Assembly (NCBI RefSeq): GCF_038725785.1
Contig: NZ_CP109796.1
Coordinates: forward strand, 4,588,001 to 4,652,000
Length of the DNA: 64,000 nucleotides
Source of the DNA: Termitidicoccus mucosus
GTDB lineage: Bacteria > Verrucomicrobiota > Verrucomicrobiia > Opitutales > Opitutaceae
Direction: 5' to 3'
Of the stretch, positions 8,503-17,953 are shown piece after piece. The position numbers were made by a program, and so were the translations under genes. The notes beneath the pieces are model-generated. The model was not told where the DNA came from. It saw only the letters and a list, made by a program, of their open reading frames with translations, and made no database searches. Each line of letters starts with the position of its first letter. Position 1 is the first letter of the stretch.

Positions 8503-9177
8503 ATGTTACTGCAACGCACCGTCTTGATAACTGGAGGAGCTCGTGGTATCGGTGCCTCCATCGCTGCCGCGCTATCTGCCCGAGGCGATCGCGTCATCGC
8601 CCCGCCGCGCGTCGAACTTGACCTCTCAAGTCCGGCCTCGATCGAGGCCTATATCACCGCGCAACGCGAGTTGCCCGTCGACATTCTCGTTAATAACGCC
8701 GGCATCAATGTGCTCAACCCCATCGGCGGAATAACGTGGGACACTTGGCAGGCCATGCTGCAGACCAACCTCAGCTCAGCGCTTCGCCTTATCCAAGCCT
8801 ACGCCCCCGGCATGCAGGCGCGCGGTTGGGGTCGTATCCTGAACGTGAGCACGATTTTCAGCCTCGTGACCAAGGAACACCGCGCGGCGTATTCGATGAC
8901 CAAGGCAGCGCTTAACGCGCTCACCCGCAGCGCGGCGGTGGAATTCGGCCCGGCGGGTGTTCTTGTCAATGCGCTGGCACCAGGCTACGTCGACACGGCA
9001 CTCACGCGCCAGAACAATTCCCCCGAAGCCATAGCCGCGCTCACAGCTGCCATCCCCCTGCGCCGCCTCGCCCAGCCGGAGGAACTCGCCCGCGCAGCCG
9101 TCTTGCTCGTGTCGGAAGAGAATACCTACCTCACAGGCCAGACGATTGTCGTCGATGGCGGATTCACCTGCCAATAA
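8503..9177 (+). CDS. Classical short-chain dehydrogenase/reductase
   Basis: A 224-residue classical SDR: TGGARGIG cofactor motif close to the N terminus, NNAG, catalytic YSMTK, and a C terminus ending in TGQTIVVDGGF, as in 3-oxoacyl-ACP-reductase-like members. ATG 8503 is 7 bp after the TPP gene; a TTG at 8485 would overlap it and seems unlikely. Nothing for fatty acid synthesis is nearby, so it probably reduces or oxidises a sugar or carbocycle carbonyl made by the neighbouring enzymes. The substrate is unknown. Confidence 0.85.
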   Translation: MLLQRTVLITGGARGIGASIAAALSARGDRVIAPPRVELDLSSPASIEAYITAQRELPVDILVNNAGINVLNPIGGITWDTWQAMLQTNLSSALRLIQAYAPGMQARGWGRILNVSTIFSLVTKEHRAAYSMTKAALNALTRSAAVEFGPAGVLVNALAPGYVDTALTRQNNSPEAIAALTAAIPLRRLAQPEELARAAVLLVSEENTYLTGQTIVVDGGFTCQ

Positions 9178-9189
9178 TCGCCCACAACT

Positions 9190-10263
9190 ATGTTTACAAT
9201 CAAAAGTCGCTCGCACGACTACACCGTTGAGAACTTCGATACTCTTGCCGCCGCGCTTGCTTCTATTGATCGCGCCCGGGCGTATTACCTTGTGGACCAA
9301 GCGATCATCACTCTCTACGGGGCTGCGTTTGTCGACGGCACTACCTCTGGCAGGACGGTGGTGATCGAGGCCACCGAGGAAAACAAGGCCTTCGAGTGTT
9401 TGACACCGGTTTTCCTCAGTCTGCTGGAACGCGGGTTGAAGCGTGATGGCGTGTTGGTCGTCATCGGTGGCGGTGTGTTGCAGGACATCGGCTGCTTTAT
9501 CGCCACGGTACTTTTCCGCGGCCTGCGCTGGGAACTCGTTCCCACCACTTTGCTCGCCCAAGCCGACAGCTGCATCGGTAGTAAAAGCTCAATCAATATC
9601 GGCCCCTACAAAAATCAGATTGGCACATTTTATCCGCCGCATCGGGTCCTGCTTACCCCGCAAGTGCTGAAAACGCTACCTCCCGATGAAATCCGCTCGG
9701 GACTGGGAGAAATCATCAAGCTCCAATTGCTCCGAGGCCAAGCCGATTTCGACGAACTCATGGCGGATCTCTCCATTTTGACTTCGGTCACGCAAGCACA
9801 GATCACCGCCAAGTGGGTGCATCGTTCCTTGTCGGTCAAACAACCCTATATTGAGGCCGACGAATACGACCGAGACATCCGCAACCTGCTTAACTACGGC
9901 CATACCTTTGGCCACGCTTATGAATCGGCTACCCATTATGGTATTCCTCACGGCATCGCCGTCACCCTCGGCATGCTCACCGCGACCTATCTCTCGGTTC
10001 GGCTCGGTCTGGTTTCCGAGGCTCACTATTTCGAACTGAAAGCCAAGCTGTCCGCTTGGCACCAACCCTACGGCGCCGTCCTCCGCGAAGCGGATCGCTC
10101 GATCATTTTCAAGGCCATCAAATATGACAAAAAAAACACCGGCGATGCGGTAAACTGCATCCTTACGTGCGGTCCTGGCCGCATGAGGAAAACCAAGGTG
10201 GATTTCATCCGCGACCTCCAGCCCGCTGTCACTCATTTCATCGAACAGGAACTGGCCATTTAA
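9190..10263 (+). CDS. Sugar-phosphate cyclase of the 3-dehydroquinate synthase superfamily
   Basis: A 357-residue AroB-fold protein. It retains GGGVLQDIGCF (NAD binding), GEIIK with a metal-ligand Glu, NYGHTFGHA with a metal-ligand His, and HGIAV with the second His. Where AroB has DSSVGGKTGVN and GKNLAGAFHQP, this protein has DSCIGSKSSIN and YKNQIGTFYPP, so the substrate pocket differs. The chromosome carries a canonical aroB at 27332, so this copy is unlikely to serve aromatic amino acids. Superfamily members such as 2-epi-5-epi-valiolone synthase and 2-deoxy-scyllo-inosose synthase cyclise other sugar phosphates. Here the most economical guess is cyclisation of a keto-deoxy sugar acid or a heptulose phosphate for a surface glycan. 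Confidence 0.85.
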   Translation: MFTIKSRSHDYTVENFDTLAAALASIDRARAYYLVDQAIITLYGAAFVDGTTSGRTVVIEATEENKAFECLTPVFLSLLERGLKRDGVLVVIGGGVLQDIGCFIATVLFRGLRWELVPTTLLAQADSCIGSKSSINIGPYKNQIGTFYPPHRVLLTPQVLKTLPPDEIRSGLGEIIKLQLLRGQADFDELMADLSILTSVTQAQITAKWVHRSLSVKQPYIEADEYDRDIRNLLNYGHTFGHAYESATHYGIPHGIAVTLGMLTATYLSVRLGLVSEAHYFELKAKLSAWHQPYGAVLREADRSIIFKAIKYDKKNTGDAVNCILTCGPGRMRKTKVDFIRDLQPAVTHFIEQELAI

Positions 10264-10306
10264 AGTTCGCCTCCAGTCTCTTATCAATATACTATAAACA
10301 TAATCC

Positions 10307-11395
10307 ATGAACCGTGATATATTCGAAAACCTCTTCGTTCTTGAAATGACCAATAATCACCAAGGCAATCTTAAACGCGCCTTGGACATAGTTCACGAAC
10401 ACAGCCGCGTGGTGCGTTTCAACAACGTGAGGGCCGCGATCAAGTTGCAATTCCGCGATGTGGACAGCTTCGTCCACAAAGGTTTTCGTGATCGTGCCGA
10501 CATACGCTATATCAAGCGCGTGCTCGAGACCAAGATGTCGAAAGGAGACTACGCGGTGCTTGTCGAGGCTATCAAAAAGAGCGGCTGCATTCCCATGGCC
10601 ACACCGTTTGACGAAAAATCCGTGGATTGGTGTGTGGATTTCAACATGCCTATCATCAAGATTGCCAGCGCGGACTCCAACGACTGGCTGCTCCTTGAGC
10701 GCATCGCTGCGACCCGCAAACCTTGTATTATCTCATTTGGCGCCACACCGCTCAAGGACATGGACGATGTGGTCACCTTTTTTGAGAATCGCAATATTCC
10801 CTTGGCTATCAACCACTGTGTGGCCGCCTACCCCCATGAGAACGCGGAGTGCGAGCTCAACCAGATCGACTTCTTTAAGAAGCGCTATCCCGGTCACACC
10901 ATCGGCTGGTCCTGCCACGAATATAAGGATTGGGATACCTCCATCAAGATCGCCTATGCCAAAGGCGCTCGGACCTTCGAACGACACATCGATATTGACA
11001 CCGATGGCTTCAAGGTTGCCGCCTATTCCTCCCTGCCCGGTCAGCTCGATATTTGGTTCAAGGCCTTTCATAAGGCCGTGGAGTTTTGCGGCACCACTAG
11101 CAGCGAGCGCAAACTCCCCTTGGCCAAAGAAACCGCTTACCTTGATACATACATCCGCGGCGTCTATGCTAAACACGATCTCAAGCCCGGCCAACTTATA
11201 ACCGAAGAAGATATATATTTGGCGATTCCCCTGCAGAAAGGCCAGCTCTCTTGCCGTGAGCTTATGCTTGGTCGCTTCGGTCACAAGATCACCAAGGAAG
11301 TCAAAGCTGACGCACCCTTGGTAATAGATGATATTGACACCCCTTATTCCGAAAACGATCAACTCAAACAACTCATCTACAATCGGGGCCTTTAG
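10307..11395 (+). CDS. NeuB-family PEP-condensing sugar-acid synthase with C-terminal SAF domain
   Basis: The 362-residue protein has the NeuB TIM barrel (LEMTNNHQGNLKRA near the N terminus, the phosphate/PEP-binding FDEKSVDWC and IASADSNDWLLLE segments, and the ERHIDIDTDG metal/His motif) followed by a C-terminal antifreeze-like SAF domain (about residues 290-350). Family members join phosphoenolpyruvate to an amino or neutral aldose, giving a 2-keto-3-deoxy sugar acid such as sialic, legionaminic or pseudaminic acid. The aminosugar genes and CMP-transferase that normally flank neuB are absent; instead it follows a DHQ-synthase-like cyclase. The acceptor aldose is therefore probably unusual. 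Confidence 0.85.
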   Translation: MNRDIFENLFVLEMTNNHQGNLKRALDIVHEHSRVVRFNNVRAAIKLQFRDVDSFVHKGFRDRADIRYIKRVLETKMSKGDYAVLVEAIKKSGCIPMATPFDEKSVDWCVDFNMPIIKIASADSNDWLLLERIAATRKPCIISFGATPLKDMDDVVTFFENRNIPLAINHCVAAYPHENAECELNQIDFFKKRYPGHTIGWSCHEYKDWDTSIKIAYAKGARTFERHIDIDTDGFKVAAYSSLPGQLDIWFKAFHKAVEFCGTTSSERKLPLAKETAYLDTYIRGVYAKHDLKPGQLITEEDIYLAIPLQKGQLSCRELMLGRFGHKITKEVKADAPLVIDDIDTPYSENDQLKQLIYNRGL

Positions 11396-11451
11396 GTTAT
11401 GTAATCAGATTAACGGAATCCTGCATCTCGCCAGACTCCACCGCATCCCAC

Positions 11452-12405
11452 ATGCGTCAACAGCAGCAGAAACCTCGCGGTATTCATGGCCCCCCGCCCA
11501 AGCTAAGCCTTCTTATGGCGGTCTATAACCGCCTTGATCTCACTCGGCTCTGCTTGCTTACCTTGGAGAACTCGCTGGCAGGTATGATCGACTACGAGGT
11601 TATCATCGTCGATGATGGCAGCACCGACGGCACCCACGACTGGCTGTGCACATTACCTTCCTCTCACCACACCGTCATCCTCAATGAGCGCAACCTCGGC
11701 TACGCCACCAGCAACAACCTCGGGGCTCAGATCGCGACTGGTGACATTCTTTGCCTCCTCAATAATGACCTTACACTCACCGCAGGCTGGTATAAGCCGA
11801 TGTACGCAACACTCGTTGATATCGATCGGGCTGGCATAATCGGCAATATCCAATTGCAACCTGCAACGAATCGGATTGATCATGCGGGGGGCTGTTTTGA
11901 TCTTATTGGTCTTCCAGACCACCGTTTAAAGGGTCGACCATTGTCGGCGGCGCGCGGGCCGGGGCGGTTTTCCACCGCCGTCACCGCCGCCTGCTGCATG
12001 ATTCGCCGGGACTTGTTTCTATCGGTCGGCGGTTTCGACGAACGGTATCGCAATGGGTGCGAGGATGTGGATCTGTGCCTGCGACTCGGGCAGAAGGGCT
12101 ACCGGCATTGGGTGGATTACCGGAGCGTGGTTTATCATCATGTGAGTGCCAGTCCGGGGAGGAAGGACCACGATTTGCAGAATCAGGCGTTGTTCCTGCA
12201 ACGCTGGGGGCATCTCACCTCCAAATGGGGGCAGAAAGACTGGCCTGGCAATTATTTGTCCAAACACCTGCATAACCCGACCCGGCTAAACGGCACAAAG
12301 ACACTGGATGCGATCTTGCGTCTGCTCCGGCTCAAGCACGGCGATTCCAAATGGGCCGCCCAAATGCGTCAGCGCATCATGGCGGCGGTTTCGCCACCAG
12401 TTTAA
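11452..12405 (+). CDS. Family 2 glycosyltransferase, paralogue of the 672-1577 gene
   Basis: A 317-residue glycosyltransferase: LSLLMAVYNRLDLTR, VDDGSTDGTHDW, and LLNNDLTLTAGW as the DxD-like site. From about residue 164 to the end it is nearly identical to the other copy; before that the two proteins share the same architecture but differ at many residues. It closes the biosynthetic run, 56 bp after the NeuB-like gene, and probably adds the sugar made by the cluster or its neighbour in the repeat unit. A short basic, glutamine-rich leader (residues 2-16) precedes the fold. Confidence 0.88.
   Translation: MRQQQQKPRGIHGPPPKLSLLMAVYNRLDLTRLCLLTLENSLAGMIDYEVIIVDDGSTDGTHDWLCTLPSSHHTVILNERNLGYATSNNLGAQIATGDILCLLNNDLTLTAGWYKPMYATLVDIDRAGIIGNIQLQPATNRIDHAGGCFDLIGLPDHRLKGRPLSAARGPGRFSTAVTAACCMIRRDLFLSVGGFDERYRNGCEDVDLCLRLGQKGYRHWVDYRSVVYHHVSASPGRKDHDLQNQALFLQRWGHLTSKWGQKDWPGNYLSKHLHNPTRLNGTKTLDAILRLLRLKHGDSKWAAQMRQRIMAAVSPPV
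11942..12405 (+). repeat. Direct repeat, copy 2 (3' end of glycosyltransferase gene)
   Basis: Partner of 1114-1577; the two copies bracket the whole sugar-biosynthesis run in direct orientation. Confidence 0.9.
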
Positions 12406-12430
12406 GTTCCAAGTTTAAGAGGGATCTAAA

Positions 12431-12520
12431 ATTAACCGCAAAGGGCGCAAAGGATACGAAGAAAATAATATAACTCGCTCTTCACTTCTTGGCGTCCTTC
12501 GCGACCTTCGCGGTTAAAAT
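12431..12520. repeat. Imperfect inverted repeat with CCGCAAAG-type arms
   Basis: The left arm begins ATTAACCGCAAAGGGCGC and the right arm is its approximate reverse complement ending CCTTCGCGGTTAAAAT, with an AT-rich centre. It lies between convergent glycosyltransferase genes and could end transcription from both sides. A relative is at 29103-29182, and a half copy seems present near 37242-37265. Confidence 0.65.
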
Positions 12521-12546
12521 GAATTTCAAGTCCCAACCCCCGTTTC

Positions 12547-13788
12547 TCATTTCAACTTCCCTCCTTTGGCGAAGGCGGCGAGTTTTTCGGCCATTTGCCG
12601 GATGGTTTTGCCGCTGGCGGCGGCGCGCGCGGCGGCGAGTTGCTCTTCTATCAACCGGGTGGGGGCGGTCGGGAGCGCGGCCAGCAACGGGCCGGTCGTT
12701 TCGATGGGTGTCCGGGGCAAAAGCAGACCCGTCCGGGGCGTGACGATTTCGGCGGTGCCTCCGGTATCGGTGGCGGCAACATACGCGCCGCAGGCCATCG
12801 CCTCCACCACGGTCAACGCAAAGGGTTCGTCCCACTGGCTGGTGAACAGCAGCATTCCGACTCGATGATAAAAACGACTGGCAAGCTGATTGCGCGGAAC
12901 CGCCCCGAGCAACTCAACTCTGGAAGCCAGAACCGGATTCGCGGCGATTTTCCTTTGTATTTCGCATCCGTGGGCCGTGCGCATATCCCCCGCGAGCAGG
13001 AAGCGCAAATCCCGTTGCCCGGCGGCGGCGCGGGCAAACATATCCAGCGCCTGGGCAATACCCTTCTCGGGTTGAATGCGTCCGCAAAATCCCCACGTCC
13101 GCCAGCGGTCGGCGCTCATCGGAGCGAAAGGAAACAGGGTCGGATCAATGCCATTGGGAATGACCGCGGCTTCCTCGAGTCGTGGAAGCGCCGGGGCGTT
13201 TTTCTTCAGGACAAAGTCGCTGACAAAGGCGGCGCGCCGGATGCACGCCAAGTCGGCCGGCGCGGGTTTCCGCATTCCGTAAAACCGGCGGACACGGGCC
13301 GCCCCCAGCATGATGAGCGGGGAAAGAGAAAATCGGTTCGCGACGGCGGCCTGCCAGAGTTTGTCGCAATCGGGATACTCGGCCGGCCAGTAATCGGAGA
13401 TCCACGCGACCGGATTGCGGGCGGCGGCAATCGCGGGGACCCATTGAAGCGTGGAGAGCCGGCGCGGGTTGAAGAGGAGGGTCACATCGGCTGCCGCGGC
13501 CTCGCGCTGAAGGGTTTCGGCGGCGCGGGCGTTGTCCGTCAGATGGCGCGCGGCGGGCAGCAAGGCATGATGGTGAGTCCAGCCGCGCGGGAAATACCCT
13601 GTCAGGCGGCCGGCGGTCACGCGCGGCGGATACGGCCCAAGATTTGGGCGTCCGGTCGTGGCGCAGTGACAGCGGATTTGCCATCCGCAGTCGCGCTCCA
13701 GCGCATCCATGCACTCCGAGGCGACCATCTCATAACCGCCAACGCAATCGGGGGCATGGAGGTTTGAAATGACGAGGGCGCGGCACAT
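12547..13788 (-). CDS. GT4-type glycosyltransferase
   Basis: A GT-B fold protein of 413 residues from ATG 13788 (MCRALVISNLHAPDC). VGGYEMVASECMDAL at the N terminus, and WGFCGRIQPEKGIAQAL followed by FTSQWDEPFALTVVEAMACG, which holds the donor-binding EPFALTVVEA motif of the GT4 family (retaining, nucleotide-sugar donors). The frame is open for 33 more codons upstream, but that part is basic, low-complexity and has no family feature. It points toward the glycan island and is likely to take part in the same polysaccharide; donor unknown. Confidence 0.85.
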   Translation of the reverse strand: MCRALVISNLHAPDCVGGYEMVASECMDALERDCGWQIRCHCATTGRPNLGPYPPRVTAGRLTGYFPRGWTHHHALLPAARHLTDNARAAETLQREAAAADVTLLFNPRRLSTLQWVPAIAAARNPVAWISDYWPAEYPDCDKLWQAAVANRFSLSPLIMLGAARVRRFYGMRKPAPADLACIRRAAFVSDFVLKKNAPALPRLEEAAVIPNGIDPTLFPFAPMSADRWRTWGFCGRIQPEKGIAQALDMFARAAAGQRDLRFLLAGDMRTAHGCEIQRKIAANPVLASRVELLGAVPRNQLASRFYHRVGMLLFTSQWDEPFALTVVEAMACGAYVAATDTGGTAEIVTPRTGLLLPRTPIETTGPLLAALPTAPTRLIEEQLAAARAAASGKTIRQMAEKLAAFAKGGKLK

Positions 13789-14037
13789 GGAACAAGATGG
13801 ATGTCGGGTGAAAAGGAGCATGCGGCCGTTCCCGTGCGTGGCAACACGGACATGACGCCTGCCATGCAAGCCGTGGCCGTAGCGCATCTGCTCTTTTTTT
13901 ATCCGAAAACATCAACGAATCATCTTCTTATGGGCTGGAACCACCCCCGCCGGCGCTGTTCCAACGTCCCCGCGGCCTTCCAAGTCTGGCATTGCCTGCC
14001 CGTGGCAATCGCGTGAACTGGAACGCCTCTCGTTTCC
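13789..14037. other. Divergent intergenic region
   Basis: The gap between the - strand GT4 gene and the + strand ABC gene must hold promoters for both. I see no gene, strong palindrome or convincing consensus promoter in it. Confidence 0.4.
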
Positions 14038-15033
<996 letters not shown>

Positions 15034-15502
15034 TACCGCAAAGCGCCGCGCCGGCAACCAAAAATCAATTTTCAAATCCCAAAAAAACAATTCAAAAAAT
15101 CCCAATGGAAAAAATTCCAAAATCCCAAAGGACTGCCGCCGGGGTGCGATTCGAAGTGATGTCAGAATCGAAAAGGAGGAGGAGGGACGCTTGCGCAGGA
15201 GCGGCGGCGTCCCGCCGCCGGACGCGAGCAACGCGAGCGCCCGTTCACATGCAGGCTTTCGCACATCCCATCTCAAACGGGCGAGGCTTCGCCTCGTCCG
15301 GCGGCGGGACGCCGCCGCTCCTTGGTGACACGGCTTTGAATCGCACTCCTGCCGCCGGTGCCGTCGCCTTCGCTTCCAGTGGCGTCGCATCCGTTCGCGT
15401 CGCCGCGCCCCTTTGTTTTTTGAGATTTGAGATTTTTTTGGGATTGTCAGGCTTCCCGCTTCGCCCGGAAGGAATTTTAAATCTGGAATTTTTCAAACAC
15501 TG
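15034..15502. other. 469-bp gap filled with repeat sequence
   Basis: No gene is visible. The left part is a low-complexity run of AATCCCAAAA-type words, the middle is a large perfect inverted repeat (15197-15322), and the right part again reads GATTTGAGATTTTTTTGG-like words. Outside the main arms a second, looser pair is visible: GGTGCGATTC near 15147 and GAATCGCACTC near 15338. The whole looks like nested repeat insertions separating two genes of one operon. Confidence 0.6.
15197..15322. repeat. Perfect 28-bp inverted repeat, GCGGCGGCGTCCCGCCGCC type
   Basis: Arms are 15197-15224 and 15295-15322, exact reverse complements, with a 70-bp spacer. Each arm is itself a hairpin (GGCGGCGTCCCGCCGCC). 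A shorter version of the same word (GGCGGCGTCCCCGCCGCC) sits at about 20273-20290. Confidence 0.85.
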
Positions 15503-16264
15503 ATGCGCCACTTCCTCACCATCCTCAGCCACGAAATCCGCATGCTGCTGGTCAGCCCCGGCACCTACATCGCGAGCGTGCTGTTCCTCTCCGTCATGGG
15601 GTTTGTGTTCGCCAACCTGCTCGACGAATACAGCCATGCGCCGCAGGAGATTTCGCCCGCGGTCGTGTTTTTCCAGCTCTTCTGGCTCCCCGTCCTCTTC
15701 ATGGTGCCGCTGCTGACCATGAAAAGCATCTCGGAGGAACGCCGCCACGGCACGCTCGAGACGCTCCTCACCGCGCCCGTCACCACCACCGAGGTCGTGC
15801 TCGGCAAATACGGCGCGGCCTACTTCCTCTACATGCTGCTCTGGGGCTCGACCGCGGCGTTCTTCTACATCCTGCAACGCTCGGCCGGCGATGCGCAGCT
15901 CCTCGACACCGGCCCGCTCGTCGGCGGCTACATCTTCATCGCGGTGTCGGGCCTGTTTTTCATCGCGATCGGCATCTTCACCAGCTCGCTCTCGCGCAGC
16001 CAGGCCGTCGCCGGCATCGCGGGCTTCGCGCTCCTGTTCGTGCTCATCTTCGGCATGGATTTCGTGGCCGACATCGACGCGCTCGGACGCGAGGCCTTCG
16101 AGCCGATCAAGACCGTCACCCACGGCGCGCGCGTCTTCCAGCACCTCGACGACTTTTGTCGCGGGATTGTGGATACGCGCCAGGTGCTCTTCTACCTGAG
16201 CGGCTCGGTGCTCGCCCTCATCCTCAGCATCCTCGGGCTGGAGGCGAAGCTGTTGCACTCGTGA
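15503..16264 (+). CDS. gldF: ABC transporter permease, GldF-like
   Basis: A 253-residue membrane protein with about six hydrophobic segments (residues near 18-38, 58-80, 108-130, 138-160, 168-190 and 228-248). The family phrase SISEERRHGTLETLLTAPV, typical of ABC-2/GldF permeases, follows the second segment. It pairs with the ATPase upstream although a repeat-filled 469-bp gap separates them. Confidence 0.88.
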   Translation: MRHFLTILSHEIRMLLVSPGTYIASVLFLSVMGFVFANLLDEYSHAPQEISPAVVFFQLFWLPVLFMVPLLTMKSISEERRHGTLETLLTAPVTTTEVVLGKYGAAYFLYMLLWGSTAAFFYILQRSAGDAQLLDTGPLVGGYIFIAVSGLFFIAIGIFTSSLSRSQAVAGIAGFALLFVLIFGMDFVADIDALGREAFEPIKTVTHGARVFQHLDDFCRGIVDTRQVLFYLSGSVLALILSILGLEAKLLHS

Positions 16265-16338
16265 GAAGTAACAAGTGCCAAGTGACAAGTAGCACGAACA
16301 TGCAACCGAAAACAACAAACCCCGCCGGCACCGGCACC

Positions 16339-16387
16339 GGCGCGGCAGCGCCCAAAATCGTAAATCACAAATCGTAAATCGTAAATT
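16339..16387 (+). repeat. Element A: GGCGCGGCAGCGCCC hairpin with AAATC-rich tail
   Basis: The GC hairpin (GGCGC-GGCA-GCGCC) is followed by an AT tail made of AAATCGT-type words. The same composite occurs at 17954 and, in both orientations, at 39571-39698. Confidence 0.7.
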
Positions 16388-16393
16388 CCTCCC

Positions 16394-17869
16394 GTGTCTC
16401 CTTTCCACAGTTTTCGCGCGGCCCGCTGGCTCAGGACCACCAATCTCGTTCTGCAGGCCGTCCTGTTCGTGGCCTTTTTCGTCGGCCTCAATTATCTCGC
16501 CAGCCATTACGCGTGGCGTTTCGACCTTACCCAGCTCCGCCGCCACTCGCTTTCCGCCGAGACCAAGTCCTACCTCACCCACCTCGGCGAGCCCGTGCGC
16601 ATCATCGTCACGCTCTCGCAGGAGGACGCGGATGATCCCGACCAGGCCTCCATCTATCGCGATGTGCGCGGCCTCCTGCGCGAATACGTCTACGCCGCCG
16701 ACACCGCTGCGGCCGGGCGCATCCGCGTCGATTACATCGATGTTTACCAGCGCCCCCGCGAGGCCGAGCAGCTCAACCTCACCGCCAACACCGTGCTTTT
16801 CCTCTCCGGCGAACATGGCGAACGCCGCCGCGAAGTGCCGCTCGCCGACCTCTACCGCCGCCGCGACAAGCAGCGCATCGCCTTTCTCGGCGAGCAGGCG
16901 TTCACCGCCGCCATCCTCGACGTGTCCAGCCCCGGCCAGAAAAAAATCTACTTCCTCGCCGGCCACGGCGAGATGGATCCGAACGCCGTCGATCCCGTGC
17001 GCGGCCTCTCCGAACTGCGCGACGCCCTCCGCCAGCGCAACTACGCGCTCGACATGCTCGACCTCGCCCGCACCCGCGCCATCCCCGAGGACGCCGCCGT
17101 GGTCGTGTCCGTCGGGGCGCAGACCCGCTACGAATCCTACGAACAGGAGACGCTTCGCGACTACATGACCAATCGCGCCGGCCGCATGGCCGTGTTTTTC
17201 CAGCCCGCCATCAATCCCACCGGCCTCGAGGAACTCCTCAACGACTGGGGCATCCTCGCCGACAACGTCTTGGTCCGCGATCGCGGCGCCGACGGACGCG
17301 CCGACAACGGCGACCTCATCCTCTCCAACCTCACCCCGCATCCCGCCACGCAGCTGCTTATCGAAAACCAGCTCGTGCTCCGCTTCGGCGCCACCCGCGC
17401 CGCGCGTCCCAATCCCGCCCGCGCCACCGATCCCGGCCTCGCCGTCACGCCGCTCGTCGCCACCGGCGCCACCGCCTGGGGCGAGCGCGAGTATCGCCGC
17501 CGCCTGCACGAGTTCAACCCCGCCTCCGACCTCGCCGGGCCGTTCGCCGTCGTCACCGCCGCCGAGCGTGTCAAGGCCAACGACCTCCGCTTCAGCGTGC
17601 CCGTCGGCCGCATCGTGGCGTTTGGCGGCGCGGATTTCGTGGCCAACGGGCGCCTCCGCGCCGGCGCGAACGCCGCCATCGTGTTCTCGACGCTCAACTG
17701 GCTCGTGGACCGCGACCCCCTGCTCAACCTCCCCGCCCGCCCGGTCGAGCGTTTCCAGCTCGCCCTCAGCCGCGACCGCCTCCGCCACCTCCGCTACATG
17801 CTCCTGTTCGCCGTCCCCGGCGCCGCCGCGCTGCTCGGGCTGCTGGTTTATTGGACCCGCAGAAAGTGA
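16394..17869 (+). CDS. gldG: GldG-like auxiliary protein of the ABC transporter
   Basis: A 491-residue protein starting at GTG with one N-terminal membrane helix (about residues 16-38) and one near the C terminus (about 466-484), enclosing a large periplasmic part. Phrases such as RRHSLSAETKSYL, IYFLAGHGEMD and VVSVGAQTRYESYEQETLRDYM match the GldG/ABC-type uncharacterised transport family. It is predicted to work with the GldF-type permease at the inner membrane. The gap before it holds an element A repeat. Confidence 0.82.
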   Translation: MSPFHSFRAARWLRTTNLVLQAVLFVAFFVGLNYLASHYAWRFDLTQLRRHSLSAETKSYLTHLGEPVRIIVTLSQEDADDPDQASIYRDVRGLLREYVYAADTAAAGRIRVDYIDVYQRPREAEQLNLTANTVLFLSGEHGERRREVPLADLYRRRDKQRIAFLGEQAFTAAILDVSSPGQKKIYFLAGHGEMDPNAVDPVRGLSELRDALRQRNYALDMLDLARTRAIPEDAAVVVSVGAQTRYESYEQETLRDYMTNRAGRMAVFFQPAINPTGLEELLNDWGILADNVLVRDRGADGRADNGDLILSNLTPHPATQLLIENQLVLRFGATRAARPNPARATDPGLAVTPLVATGATAWGEREYRRRLHEFNPASDLAGPFAVVTAAERVKANDLRFSVPVGRIVAFGGADFVANGRLRAGANAAIVFSTLNWLVDRDPLLNLPARPVERFQLALSRDRLRHLRYMLLFAVPGAAALLGLLVYWTRRK

Positions 17870-17953
17870 AAAATTCCAAATCCCAAAAAAATCCCAGATT
17901 TCAAAATCCAAAATAGCAAAACCACCCGCCCGCGTCGCCCGCCACCGCCGCCC

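Noticed and set aside
9190-10263. Second aroB
   Set aside because: The fold is the same but the substrate loops differ from the canonical AroB at 27332, and the neighbours are glycan genes; called a sugar-phosphate cyclase instead.
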